Origin: Treponema sp.
Lineage (GTDB): Bacteria > Spirochaetota > Spirochaetia > Treponematales > Breznakiellaceae
Length of the DNA stretch: 64,000 nt
Assembly: GCA_031266875.1 (NCBI GenBank)
Contig: JAISAE010000080.1
Coordinates: 1 to 64,000, forward strand
Direction: 5' to 3'
The stretch's first letter is position 1. Each line of letters begins with the position of its first letter. The notes under the pieces were generated by a model. That model had not been told where the DNA came from and did not search any database. It saw only the letters and a list, made by a program, of their open reading frames with translations. Below are positions 39,963 through 49,738 of this stretch, piece after piece. A program made the translations under genes and the position numbers.

Positions 39963-41093
39963 ATGGCAAAGGTAGAATTGAAAGGTATTGGTAAGGTCTA
40001 TGAGGGCGGCGTCCGTGCGGTGGATAATCAGAGCATCGTTGTTGAAGACCGCGAGTTCTGCGTATTCGTAGGACCCTCTGGCTGTGGCAAATCGACGACG
40101 CTTCGCATGATCGCCGGTTTGGAAGACATCACCGAGGGTGAGCTGTACATTGATGGTGAACTTATGAACGATGTTCCCCCCAAGGACCGGAATATCGCGA
40201 TGGTGTTTCAGAACTACGCGCTCTATCCGCACATGACCGTGTATGACAACATGGCATTCGGTCTGCGGATCAAGAAAGTGGCGAAAGACGAGATCGATCG
40301 CCGCGTGAGAGAAGCCGCCCGTATTCTCGACATTGAGAAGTTCCTTGATCGTAAGCCCAAGGCTCTCTCAGGCGGTCAGCGCCAGCGTGTCGCGGTCGGA
40401 CGCGCCATTGTCCGTAACCCCAAGGTATTCCTTTTTGATGAGCCGCTGTCTAACTTGGACGCCAAGCTCCGTGTTACCATGCGTGCTGAGATCGCCAAGC
40501 TCCACGTTGATCTCAACGCCACCATGATTTATGTTACCCACGACCAAGTAGAAGCCATGACAATGGCCAACAAGATCGTGGTTATGAAAGATGGAAAAGT
40601 CCAGCAGATCGGGTCCCCGCTTACTCTCTACAACCACCCTGTTAACAAGTTCGTGGCCGGCTTTATTGGATCGCCGCCCATGAACTTCCTCAATGTCCGG
40701 GTCGCGGACAAGGGCGGTTCCATTGTTCTTGATGAAGGCTCCTTTGAGATCAAACCAGCCGCAGAACACGCCGCGTATCTTAAACGCTTTGTGGGCAAGG
40801 AAATCACTTTTGGTATCCGTCCCGAAGACCTGCTGTATCAAGAGAAGCCCGGATCTGTGGGCAATATGCCCTTGAAAGTAACAGTGGTTGAGCCGCTCGG
40901 CGCCGACATCCACCTCTGGCTCACGACTTCTTCCTCTGCGGCCCAGCAGTTGGTTGCCCGTACTGAGCCTCAGTTCACTTTCAAAGTGGGAGATATCGCC
41001 AACTTTATTCCTCGCCTTGAGAAGGCTCGATATTTTGACAAGGACACGGAACTTTCTCTCCTCGCCGAACTCGACGCCGCCGCCAAGGACTAA
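39963..41093 (+). CDS. ugpC: sugar ABC transporter ATP-binding protein (UgpC/MsmK type)
   Basis: GPSGCGKSTTLRMIAGLEDITEGELYIDG, LSGGQRQRVAVGRAIVRNPKVFLFDEPLSNLDAKLRV. Confidence 0.95.
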   Translation: MAKVELKGIGKVYEGGVRAVDNQSIVVEDREFCVFVGPSGCGKSTTLRMIAGLEDITEGELYIDGELMNDVPPKDRNIAMVFQNYALYPHMTVYDNMAFGLRIKKVAKDEIDRRVREAARILDIEKFLDRKPKALSGGQRQRVAVGRAIVRNPKVFLFDEPLSNLDAKLRVTMRAEIAKLHVDLNATMIYVTHDQVEAMTMANKIVVMKDGKVQQIGSPLTLYNHPVNKFVAGFIGSPPMNFLNVRVADKGGSIVLDEGSFEIKPAAEHAAYLKRFVGKEITFGIRPEDLLYQEKPGSVGNMPLKVTVVEPLGADIHLWLTTSSSAAQQLVARTEPQFTFKVGDIANFIPRLEKARYFDKDTELSLLAELDAAAKD

Positions 41094-41148
41094 GGGAAAA
41101 AGCGCACGTGACATCGCGTGCGCTGAACGAGTTACCGGTAAGGAATCT

Positions 41149-41179
41149 GGAGATGGGGTTTCTTCCATCTCTTTTTTTA
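41149..41179 (+). terminator. intrinsic terminator
   Basis: GAGATGGggtttcttCCATCTC + TTTTTTT. Confidence 0.85.
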
Positions 41180-41268
41180 ATCCATCCGGTAATGCTCTTG
41201 ACAAACCTTCTTCTTATGGAGAAGGATCAAATGATAAAAAATAGAAACTATTTTTTAAGGAGTTTTAT

Positions 41269-41931
41269 ATGAAAAAAATCGTCTTTTTCGTACTGGTACT
41301 GGGTCTTGTAGTGTCAGTTTTTGCACAACAAACGCCACAGCCCCAGTTCGCGGTAGGCACTTGGGTTTCCATGAATGGCCGGTACTACCAAAATGACGAA
41401 AAAGCCCCACTAGCAAAGGCGAACATTCAGGTTCCGCAGAAAGGCTCCATGCTGTATGACTTCAACGTCCGGTATGAAGGTGGTGGTGAAGATGGTCATG
41501 GCGGCTTTGGCGTACACATCTTTGTTGATCGCGCCTACAATGGCGCTTCATGGGGAAGCGGCAACTCGTACTTGCTGTGGCTTAACTACGATGAAAAGCC
41601 GCTCGACAATACCATCCCCGCCGGTTTGAGCGGCCAGCTTTACCGTAGCTATTCCAATACCAGAATGGAACTACTGCAAAGCGTCGATCTGAATGAATAC
41701 CTGCCTATCCTGCTGTACAACGTGAGTCTGAATACGATCATCTCGTTCAGAATCTGGGTAAATGGCGAAACCGGTGAGATACGAGTCTACGATCCGGGTA
41801 ACCCGCTCAAGTATTACCTCATTGAGCTGGACAAAAAAGAACTCCCGCTTCAGGGAGATTGGGTCGCAGTGCGGACAAACCGCATTAAACTGTCCTTTGC
41901 TCCCGGCTTAGTCTCGCTTTCCGGTATGTAA
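41269..41931 (+). CDS. exported hypothetical protein
   Basis: Signal peptide MKKIVFFVLVLGLVVSVFAQ; SD AAGGAG. Confidence 0.75.
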   Translation: MKKIVFFVLVLGLVVSVFAQQTPQPQFAVGTWVSMNGRYYQNDEKAPLAKANIQVPQKGSMLYDFNVRYEGGGEDGHGGFGVHIFVDRAYNGASWGSGNSYLLWLNYDEKPLDNTIPAGLSGQLYRSYSNTRMELLQSVDLNEYLPILLYNVSLNTIISFRIWVNGETGEIRVYDPGNPLKYYLIELDKKELPLQGDWVAVRTNRIKLSFAPGLVSLSGM

Positions 41932-41957
41932 GCTACGGCTTGTCAGTCGGCGCTTAC

Positions 41958-42004
41958 TCCAAAAACAACAATCCCCGTCTGTGGCGGGGATTGTTGTTTT
42001 TGGA
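41958..42004. terminator. strong intrinsic terminator (19-bp stem)
   Basis: CCAAAAACAACAATCCCCG-tctgtgg-CGGGGATTGTTGTTTTTGG. Confidence 0.9.
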
Positions 42005-42054
42005 GAAAAAAGACTTTTCATGCTATACTATCTTTATCACTTCGTTAGAGGAGC

Positions 42055-42600
42055 ATGAACATGAATCTATGGTATAGGTATACCAGTCCCGCCACAAAAT
42101 GGGTTGCGGCCTTGCCGTCACTGGGAAACCTGCTTCTCTATTTTCCCCACAGCGCCGGGGATACGTATAAGCGGACACTGGCCATAGATCGCGCAGCCGA
42201 GGAAACCTGCCGCGAATGTGAGAATACGCTCTACCGCCCCAAGGTGTTTATTTCAGCGCCGGATAATCTTATGGTAATCCAGCCGTCCACCGGCAAACCC
42301 GCGCAACTGAGCCTGCGGATTCTGGCGCAAAGTCAGCTCCGCACCAGCGTCTGTGTGAGCGACAATACCCTTATTGCAGAACATCAAGGGCAGAATACAC
42401 CTGCTTCCCTCGCTTCCCGGCGCGTGGAAAGCAGGTCTTGCAAGGGCCTTTGCGCGAAACGCCGCGCTACTGTGGACATATTCTGGAACAAGCAAAGCGT
42501 TAGCGCGACACTGCTGCGGCCCCTTGACCTGTACTGCCGTGAGGTGAAACAACAGCGTGCTGAGCTTCAGGTGGGAAAACCCCTTATACGAACTTGCTTT
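42055..42600 (+). pseudogene. decayed GH95 (alpha-L-fucosidase) N-terminal remnant, fused in frame to the downstream lipoprotein ORF
   Basis: LWYRYTSPATKWVAALPSLGN recalls GH95 start (LWY..PA..W.EALPLGNG); FISAPDNLMVIQPSTGKPAQLSLRI recalls the later N-domain strand; middle missing. Confidence 0.5.
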
Positions 42601-43467
42601 ATGAAAACAAAAAAGGCGGGAAACGCTCTGCTCATTGCCGTATGTGCGCTTGTGTTCATGGCCGTTTGTGCAGGCTGCTCAAGCGGCGGAACTACGCCGG
42701 CAGACGACCTTACAATGTCTGGCGTCACAAATGCCGCAGAGTACGTTGATATGTACTATTTTTACGAGGAGCTTTGCGGTTCCTGTACTGCGGATGCTGT
42801 GGAAGCGTTCTATTCGATTCTTAGAGAGAAGGTGCCTTATGAGGAACGTGAGCAGTATCCCCACCGCTTACACACCAACAATGTGTATGAACAGCAGGGG
42901 CGGCCAATCTGGGAGCAGGTAACGGATGCTATGGGGCTTGATCGAGAGTCTCTGCAAATGCCGCTCCTCATTGTGGGGGGACGAGCGTTTCAGGGGCATG
43001 AGAACATTGCCAACAACATCCGTGAGGCTTTTCTGACTGCCTGCGAAGATATGTTTGTGTATAAACGGGTGTACAATCCGGCCACGCGAAAAACCGGCAA
43101 GCAGCTCTTTGACGATTACGCCATTGATCCCGATCATGTAACGCTGGTCTATTACTACCGCATCACCTGTTCTGAATGTGCCAAGACAAAACCGCTCATT
43201 GATGAGCTACCGGCGAGCATTATGGTGAATGGCGAAAATGTCCCACTCGACATTATCAGGATAAATACTCGTTCCGGCAACAACGGGGATCGTATCGCCG
43301 CGTTTTTTGAGGCATATAACGTGCCGGACGAGGATCGCAGGGTTCCCATTGTGTTTTTCTCGGACTCGTACCTTGTTGGTGTTGATTCAATCAAAGCAGG
43401 CATATTCGACAAACTGGCGGAAGTCCCCGAAACATGGCGGCCTTTGATACCTAAAACGGTAAAATAA
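42601..43467 (+). CDS. lipoprotein with two thioredoxin-like CXXC motifs
   Basis: Lipobox AVCAGC; FYEELCGSCTADAVEAFYSIL and YYRITCSECAKTKPLIDEL. Confidence 0.65.
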   Translation: MKTKKAGNALLIAVCALVFMAVCAGCSSGGTTPADDLTMSGVTNAAEYVDMYYFYEELCGSCTADAVEAFYSILREKVPYEEREQYPHRLHTNNVYEQQGRPIWEQVTDAMGLDRESLQMPLLIVGGRAFQGHENIANNIREAFLTACEDMFVYKRVYNPATRKTGKQLFDDYAIDPDHVTLVYYYRITCSECAKTKPLIDELPASIMVNGENVPLDIIRINTRSGNNGDRIAAFFEAYNVPDEDRRVPIVFFSDSYLVGVDSIKAGIFDKLAEVPETWRPLIPKTVK

Positions 43468-43501
43468 AACGGAGATGGCCAAGCTTGCCAGGATGATCTA
43501 G

Positions 43502-43730
43502 TTTCTCCACAGGTTGACATCAACGATGTCTTTCGGCGGCAACTTTACGCGCCGGATGTGGTTCAGGCAGGAGAGCGCCATGGTGGGGTTGTAGAGGCGG
43601 ACATTGGCGCGCTTGTTAAAGAGATGGCCGTTGTAACAGCGCTCCATATACGCAGTGATGAGCGCCTCCACCTCATTCTGGGTGAAGCCGAGGCGCTGGA
43701 CGCGCTTTTGTACCAGACCTTGAGCTGTGA
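43502..43730 (-). pseudogene. C-terminal fragment of predicted AAA-ATPase (PF09820-like)
   Basis: Start-less frame QGLVQKRVQRLGFTQNEVEALITAYMERCYNGHLFNKRANVRLYNPTMALSCLNHIRRVKLPPKDIVDVNLWRN* resembles the GFT-EEV...YNGY.F...LYNP block of that family. Confidence 0.5.
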
Positions 43731-43746
43731 AGCGGGGCGATATGTA

Positions 43747-44253
43747 CTAAGCGCGGTTTAGCGATAATTCACTATTCAGAGACGTGTCTCGTAATGCAAA
43801 CAATTTTTTGCTTGGAGTAATATCAAGTGCTTTAATAAACAAAATTGACTCACTTTCCCTGCTATAAAACTCCTCAAACCGCCGCCAGCACTTTTTAAGA
43901 TTTTTCGGCGCCGAAACAGCCTTATATCCCCGATATTCCCCACTGATATACCGCTCTTCCTGAAGATAAATAATAAAATCAGCAATATTAACCAGCGTCC
44001 TGACAATATCCTTACAGCGCCGTGTAAATTCATGCCGCGGACTCGCGTTGTCATCGCAGTTTTTTTCATACACGTACATAACGAGCTTATTGACCACCGG
44101 CGTATAAAGCGTAAACTTCATGCCCGGCTCAAAGCCGCCTTCAAACGCCCGCATATAATCGCGCAGCGTCTCAGGCGGCTCTTTTCCCTCATAAACCGCG
44201 AGCAAGTAATTAACGACGTCTCCATGTAACTGATTAAAGACTTCGATAGGCAT
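43747..44253 (-). CDS. hypothetical protein
   Basis: 168-aa ORF. Confidence 0.5.
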   Translation of the reverse strand: MPIEVFNQLHGDVVNYLLAVYEGKEPPETLRDYMRAFEGGFEPGMKFTLYTPVVNKLVMYVYEKNCDDNASPRHEFTRRCKDIVRTLVNIADFIIYLQEERYISGEYRGYKAVSAPKNLKKCWRRFEEFYSRESESILFIKALDITPSKKLFALRDTSLNSELSLNRA

Positions 44254-44292
44254 AAAATCGTTTAATGCCTCCTTTTTTTCGGATTTTTTGCA

Positions 44293-44326
44293 TAAAAAAG
44301 ACCCGTCTTTTGACGGGTCTTTTTGT
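44293..44326. terminator. intrinsic terminator
   Basis: AAAAAGACCCGTC-tttt-GACGGGTCTTTTT. Confidence 0.85.
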
Positions 44327-44535
44327 AAGTGTTATCGTTTTAAAGTATAATCGTTGGCGCGATTACTCAGGCGGAAGTTCTTTCATAGGGCAGGCGGTAC
44401 GTTTTCCTGAAAACACCACCGCCTGCCGCACATGCTCGCTGACGCGCAGCCGCGTATCGCTCGCAATACGCTTTTTCTTTAGATTCGCGCCTTACTTCAC
44501 TTCGTTCAACAGAACTTTGCTGAAATATGTACCGA

Positions 44536-45745
44536 TCAAGATGCTTGCGATCGAGAACCCGTAGAAATGATAATATTCAGCATATCCAGCGCAAGTTTGT
44601 CACGGCTGAAATTTTTGGCTATAAACCCGCGTCCATGATAAAAATCTCTACCATTTGTTTTAATCCGGCTAATTGCGTTTATCAGCTCGCGCTCATTTTC
44701 CGGCTCCATAGTTTCACCGGCCTGTGCCTCAAGCACAATATTTCGCGCCTCGCCTTCAACGCCTATAATAACCGGAACTTCCATTGCCATAAGCTCAAAC
44801 ATTTTTGACGGGATAACAGTAGCAAATAATTTGCTTTTTTTTAGATGGATAAGGGAAGCGTCAGAAGCGGCAATAATCGCGGGAATTTCATTCTTGGGAA
44901 GTAAGCCCGTAAAACGAATGTTTCTAAGCCCGGAAGCTTCCGCTTCCAACATTTCCTTGCAGGCTCCATCCCCAACGATTAAAAACAACACATCTGTTTG
45001 AATTTGCCGTGCCGCCCTCAACACAACGTCAAGGCCGTGAGCCATGCCGATGGTTCCAATATATGAACAGATAAAAGTATTATTATCAGCATATCGCTCA
45101 CGAATACGCATATTTTTCCGGGTTAAATTGATCGAGATCAACACCGTTTGTGATCACTGATATTTTTTCAGGCGGTATACCCTTTTGAATAATATTATCA
45201 CGATACCCGTTTCCCACTGTGATAATGCGATCCGCCCGTTTATACATGGTGATTTCCATTTTTTCAAGCAGTTTAATAATAAATGATTTTTTCATCGCGC
45301 CAACCGCGAGTATTGATTCAGGCCATATATCCCGTATCTCAAGAATAAATGGCTTTTTTCTGAATATTGAAATAACCATGCCTGCCCAGCCAGTAAAAAA
45401 CTGCGGCGAGGTAGCGATTAAACGATCATACCTTTGCTTGGAAAAAAGTACATACAGAGTCATCATCAGCATCGACGACACATAATTGATAACTCGCGGA
45501 AAAAACCTGCTATTTGCCGCAATAAAGCTCCACAAGCGAATCACGGTGATACCATCCATTATTTCTTTTTGTATTACCTTGTTGCGATAGCCCGCGAATA
45601 TTTTCGCGTTAGGGGCATTTGGAACACAGGTAAGCACAGTGATTTTATGACCCGCCTTCACCCACCGCTTGCAATGTTCGTAGGTACGGGTCGCCGGAGC
45701 GTTCACTTCCGGTGGAAAATAATGGGTGAGGAAAAGCAGACGCAT
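44536..45745 (-). pseudogene. glycosyltransferase family 4, frameshifted into two ORFs (45098-45745 and 44536-45144)
   Basis: N-half MRLLFLTHYFPPEVNAPATRTYEHCKRWVKAGHKITVLT...ISVITNGVDLDQFNPEK and C-half IRERYADNNTFICSYIGTIGMAHGLDVVL...VIPSKMFELMAMEVPVI meet at an A5 run in GGAAAAATATGCG. Confidence 0.85.
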
Positions 45746-45750
45746 GGATT

Positions 45751-47343
45751 TTACAGAAAATCAAGCAGTGTTGTTAAATACTTTTCAAATATAATTTCAA
45801 TCGTATAATTGTTCTGAAACAGATTATATCCATCCGGTATTTGTGTTTGAGTTATCGTAATATTGTTCGTATTTTCAAAACTGATTACTACGCTTCCAAT
45901 TTTAACTGACAAGTCCCGCTTTTCCGGCGTATATGACGGCGCTATATGCAAATAAGCTTTGCCTTCCAAAACTTTACCGGCTAAGAAATCGGTAATCACA
46001 ATTTTTCTGTCGGAAAAAGTCCATTGCCGTTTATGAATTGTCCCTATTCTTTTATACCCGTCATGTTCGGCAATAACACTTTGCGCCGTATCTTCAATAA
46101 TCCGCACATGTGCCCGCCGCGCCGCCCTAAACGACGACCATACCTCAGACGAATCCCGGTCCAGCACGGTAACCGTATTATGCGCGGCTGTTCCACGTTC
46201 ATGCGAACGGACTTTTCCAGAATCATACGTTGAGATTCCGGTGTCAATAATAAGCGGTTTATGATAGGCATTAAGCACAAAATTAAAAGTATCCGCGTGG
46301 GCGTGACCAGGCTGATACGACGGCCCAATCCGGCCAATATCAAGCATACATTCGTATACGTCATTCTTAAAACAGCGATAGCCCGATTCTGACAGTCTCG
46401 CCGGATTATAACGATCAATATCTCCTTGCGCGATTATCTTCAAATCTAAAGCATATTGGTCGAGCTGCTCCGTTGTTGGCGCGATTCCTGGAACCGCGTC
46501 ATTTAATAACGGAATTGCACCATTCGCAAATGTTATGGCATTGAGCCATGACAGCATCCTCTTTGCTTTATCTTGCATAAAGGCAAGCAGACATTCCTGC
46601 TTGTCGAATCGCTTGTTATGCTGTGCCAGATTTATCGTGTCCAGCAAGCGATACAGCATAATCTGGTGATACATGGGGCTTAGTTCAAAATGAGCGCCGT
46701 CCGGCAATAGCTGCTCTTGTAATTCCGAGTGTAACAGCGTATATGCTTTATGGTAAAAAGCGCTGTCCTGAAAATAAAAAGCGCCAAAAAGCAGTGAAAA
46801 AGCGTTTTCAAGCAAATGGTTGCCCAATACATGATATTCCAGGTTTCCAAACAATATTTTATAAGCGCCATATAAGAAGGCGTCTATCCGTTCATCCTGT
46901 ATCGCGTGTCTTGTTATAAAACGTATCCAGAATATATTACGCAGTGATATTGGATAAGAATCGTATCCAATACGAACTTCTTTATAGTGATCGATAAAAT
47001 CGTTAATTAATTTTAATCCGGTTTCCTTGTCAAATCCGTATTGATGCAAAAACTCAAAGTAGTTTAAATTATACGCCCACAGCATACCATGGCCAGCGTA
47101 GTTCCAGTCAATTTTACCGTAAAATTGATATGCCTTATTCAAAAAAACAAATTTCATATCATTAAAGTAAGTTGGATAAGAATAAAGACTGTCCTTCATA
47201 TTCAATAAAGCAGGTTTCTTCGGATAAGTTTTTATGCTCGCGGATTTATTTCTTTTGCATATACTATAAAATAATCGAAAAACTATCTGTTTAAATTTTA
47301 GAGTCTGTAATGTGCGTACATATATACATATTTTAGTCGGCAT
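45751..47343 (-). CDS. heparinase II/III family protein
   Basis: NHLLENAFSLLFGAFYF, LSPMYHQIMLYRLLD, YQPGHAHADTFNFVLNAYHKPLIIDTGISTYDSGKVRSHERGTAAHNTVTV. Confidence 0.92.
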   Translation of the reverse strand: MPTKICIYVRTLQTLKFKQIVFRLFYSICKRNKSASIKTYPKKPALLNMKDSLYSYPTYFNDMKFVFLNKAYQFYGKIDWNYAGHGMLWAYNLNYFEFLHQYGFDKETGLKLINDFIDHYKEVRIGYDSYPISLRNIFWIRFITRHAIQDERIDAFLYGAYKILFGNLEYHVLGNHLLENAFSLLFGAFYFQDSAFYHKAYTLLHSELQEQLLPDGAHFELSPMYHQIMLYRLLDTINLAQHNKRFDKQECLLAFMQDKAKRMLSWLNAITFANGAIPLLNDAVPGIAPTTEQLDQYALDLKIIAQGDIDRYNPARLSESGYRCFKNDVYECMLDIGRIGPSYQPGHAHADTFNFVLNAYHKPLIIDTGISTYDSGKVRSHERGTAAHNTVTVLDRDSSEVWSSFRAARRAHVRIIEDTAQSVIAEHDGYKRIGTIHKRQWTFSDRKIVITDFLAGKVLEGKAYLHIAPSYTPEKRDLSVKIGSVVISFENTNNITITQTQIPDGYNLFQNNYTIEIIFEKYLTTLLDFL

Positions 47344-47358
47344 AAACAGCCTGCGTAA

Positions 47359-48528
47359 TTATTCAAAAAACATTTCTGATGTATATTTTTCTATTTTTAG
47401 AAAAATATCTTTTTCATTGTTATCAAGACGGCGATCCAAGTTCTTTTTTACCAGTTCCAATAATTTTTCTTCTTCCCCAATAAAAACATAATCCTGCTTA
47501 TAGTCGCTTAAAATACCGGGTCCCTTTAATCCCCAGGTTTTATCAAAGTAACCTATACAGGAGGTCCCCGCTGACAGCGCAAGAAGGATGGAATGAAGAC
47601 GCATTCCAATTAACAAATCACAGGTTCTATAAAAATTCCGCAATGCTAACGGATCATTGCTTTCATAGAAAAGAACATTTTCGGTGTCGCTAAAATATTC
47701 TTGGACACGCTTTGTAGAAAGTGTATCTTTTTCCGTTTGCACGACAAAAATAATCTTATAATTATTTTTTAAGAGCATACCGGTTATGGCAAGCAATACA
47801 GCTTCAATTTGTTTTATCTTTATATCGGGCAAATCATAATAGTCTCCAATAGTGCTGGCCCGTATAGTAACAGCAACTTTTCTGGTTATGATTCTTTGTG
47901 TGTATGCAACGGGCCGCATAAAAAACACCAGATCGGTATTTAAGAAAATGGAAGACTTCGGGAAATATTGCTTAAATACGTCGTAAGACAACGCTTCCCG
48001 GCAGTATACTTTTTCAGCGGCGTTTAATACCGGCTTTATTGTTCGCCTTCCCAGCCAATTGAATTCGGTGGTAGACTGCGGCAAAATAACAAACGGAACT
48101 TTTGCTTTTTTAGCAAGTCTTAATGGATATAGCAGCGCCGTCATCCTGATAAAATCAGTTACGGTAGTACAGTGTAACGAGTTCCCGCCATTAAAATATA
48201 CTGCATCAAAGTATTTTATTTGCTTTCTTAAAACAGGCTCAGGCATAATGCCCATAAGCTTTAATAATCCTGAAAAATACCGCATAACAATGGTAAGCCT
48301 TGAAGCGTTCCGGTCAAATTCAAACGGACACGGCAATACTTTTATTAAAGGATATAATTTTTTTAAATATGCGGAACTTTCTCTAAAATAGCTATCATTC
48401 GCGTGCCGCGACACCACGGTTAATTCGATCTCTTTCCGCAAAAGCAAATCAATTGCCCCAAGGGTCATAGCCAGATCGCCGGCGTTTTTCTTGCCTGAAA
48501 AAGCATAATACAAAAGAATCTTTTTCAT
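47359..48528 (-). CDS. polysaccharide pyruvyl transferase family protein
   Basis: KNAGDLAMTLGAIDLLL, YCREALSYDVFKQ, CDLLIGMRLHSILLALSAGTSCIGYFDK. Confidence 0.88.
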   Translation of the reverse strand: MKKILLYYAFSGKKNAGDLAMTLGAIDLLLRKEIELTVVSRHANDSYFRESSAYLKKLYPLIKVLPCPFEFDRNASRLTIVMRYFSGLLKLMGIMPEPVLRKQIKYFDAVYFNGGNSLHCTTVTDFIRMTALLYPLRLAKKAKVPFVILPQSTTEFNWLGRRTIKPVLNAAEKVYCREALSYDVFKQYFPKSSIFLNTDLVFFMRPVAYTQRIITRKVAVTIRASTIGDYYDLPDIKIKQIEAVLLAITGMLLKNNYKIIFVVQTEKDTLSTKRVQEYFSDTENVLFYESNDPLALRNFYRTCDLLIGMRLHSILLALSAGTSCIGYFDKTWGLKGPGILSDYKQDYVFIGEEEKLLELVKKNLDRRLDNNEKDIFLKIEKYTSEMFFE

Positions 48529-49709
48529 TTTTCCACCATAGTATTAACGTTCATTGGTTTTCTCAGTTTGTCAAAACAACGCCGGACAATCTTTTGCAGT
48601 AACATCCTAAAAATAAGCAGATAATCAGTGTATTTTTTTACAAGGGTATCAAACGGCATCGTATCCAAATGCTTAAAAAACAAATCCCTATTCCTATGCC
48701 TTCCCTTGAAACACTTGAATGTGGTGCGGGCATATTCTTTTGACAATTCACTATTTATATAAACATATTTACATTGCGCTTTGATATGTTCAAAGAGTTC
48801 TTTGCCCTTTTCCGAATTGAGGATAACCAATGAAGTGCCATATCGGTCATACATACCGGGAAAATATTTTTTAATTTTCCAGAAATCGCCAAGTGTTATA
48901 TCCGAACCCTGATTTACCGGCCTGAAATTACATTGAAAACAGGAAGGCCGGAGCGATATGCCGTATCCATAGGATTTATGAAAATACAGATCGTTTTTAC
49001 TTACATATCGTACGCCATTCTCAAATTCAAGCAACATATACATGGGATTCCAATTAGGATTTTTATACCTGAAACTTATGCGCACCGGTTTCGAGTGATA
49101 TATGCTTTTTTGATATGCAAGATATTTCTCCCAAACTTTTGGGGATGAAGCGCCGCCGCAAATAAGATCAAGACAATAAAGATTAGTATATTCAGATTGC
49201 AGATACGCTTTCAAACCGGCAATCTGGCACGGAGTTCCGCTAAAAAGCGCTTTTTGTCCCTCGTCAAGTCTTTTTTTGCATGCCTTGTAACTTTCACCTA
49301 TGCTGCTTTGGACATACTTTGAACCCCGAAAAGCCGCAAGTCCTTCAATACTCTCAGCAGCGTCATGTTGCACATGAAAATCAGCGTCAAACGCCGCGCC
49401 AAACACGGCTCCATGTTGACGAATGACTGTTTCCGCTAACAGCGTAAACACGCCCCCCGAAGAACTGATCTTTCGGGTTGCCGCATCATTATTTATCACC
49501 GCGATTAAATTATCAGGCTGAATCTTTTGTTTTTCCCGATGTAACGCGGGGCAAATTTTTTCACACAACCCACAGTTTTTACACTGTAACGTATCAATGC
49601 GAGGATATAAAAACCCCTCGTGATCGGGCGTCATGCTGATACAGTTCCAGGGACATATACTATAACAAGCATGACAGCCATTACAAAGAGAATTTCTCAC
49701 TACACTCAT
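48525..49709 (-). CDS. FrhB-like (coenzyme F420 hydrogenase/dehydrogenase beta subunit) ferredoxin-type protein
   Basis: CNGCHACYSICPWNCISM, CKNCGLCEKICPAL, SSGGVFTLLAE, FSGTPCQIAGLKAYL. Confidence 0.9.
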   Translation of the reverse strand: MSVVRNSLCNGCHACYSICPWNCISMTPDHEGFLYPRIDTLQCKNCGLCEKICPALHREKQKIQPDNLIAVINNDAATRKISSSGGVFTLLAETVIRQHGAVFGAAFDADFHVQHDAAESIEGLAAFRGSKYVQSSIGESYKACKKRLDEGQKALFSGTPCQIAGLKAYLQSEYTNLYCLDLICGGASSPKVWEKYLAYQKSIYHSKPVRISFRYKNPNWNPMYMLLEFENGVRYVSKNDLYFHKSYGYGISLRPSCFQCNFRPVNQGSDITLGDFWKIKKYFPGMYDRYGTSLVILNSEKGKELFEHIKAQCKYVYINSELSKEYARTTFKCFKGRHRNRDLFFKHLDTMPFDTLVKKYTDYLLIFRMLLQKIVRRCFDKLRKPMNVNTMVEK

Positions 49710-49738
49710 TTTGCTTATCCTGCTAAAAAACCAAGGAA

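Noticed and set aside
44265-44564. 99-aa plus ORF and matching minus frames
   Set aside because: Overlaps a terminator; no convincing family signature, perhaps a decayed fragment.
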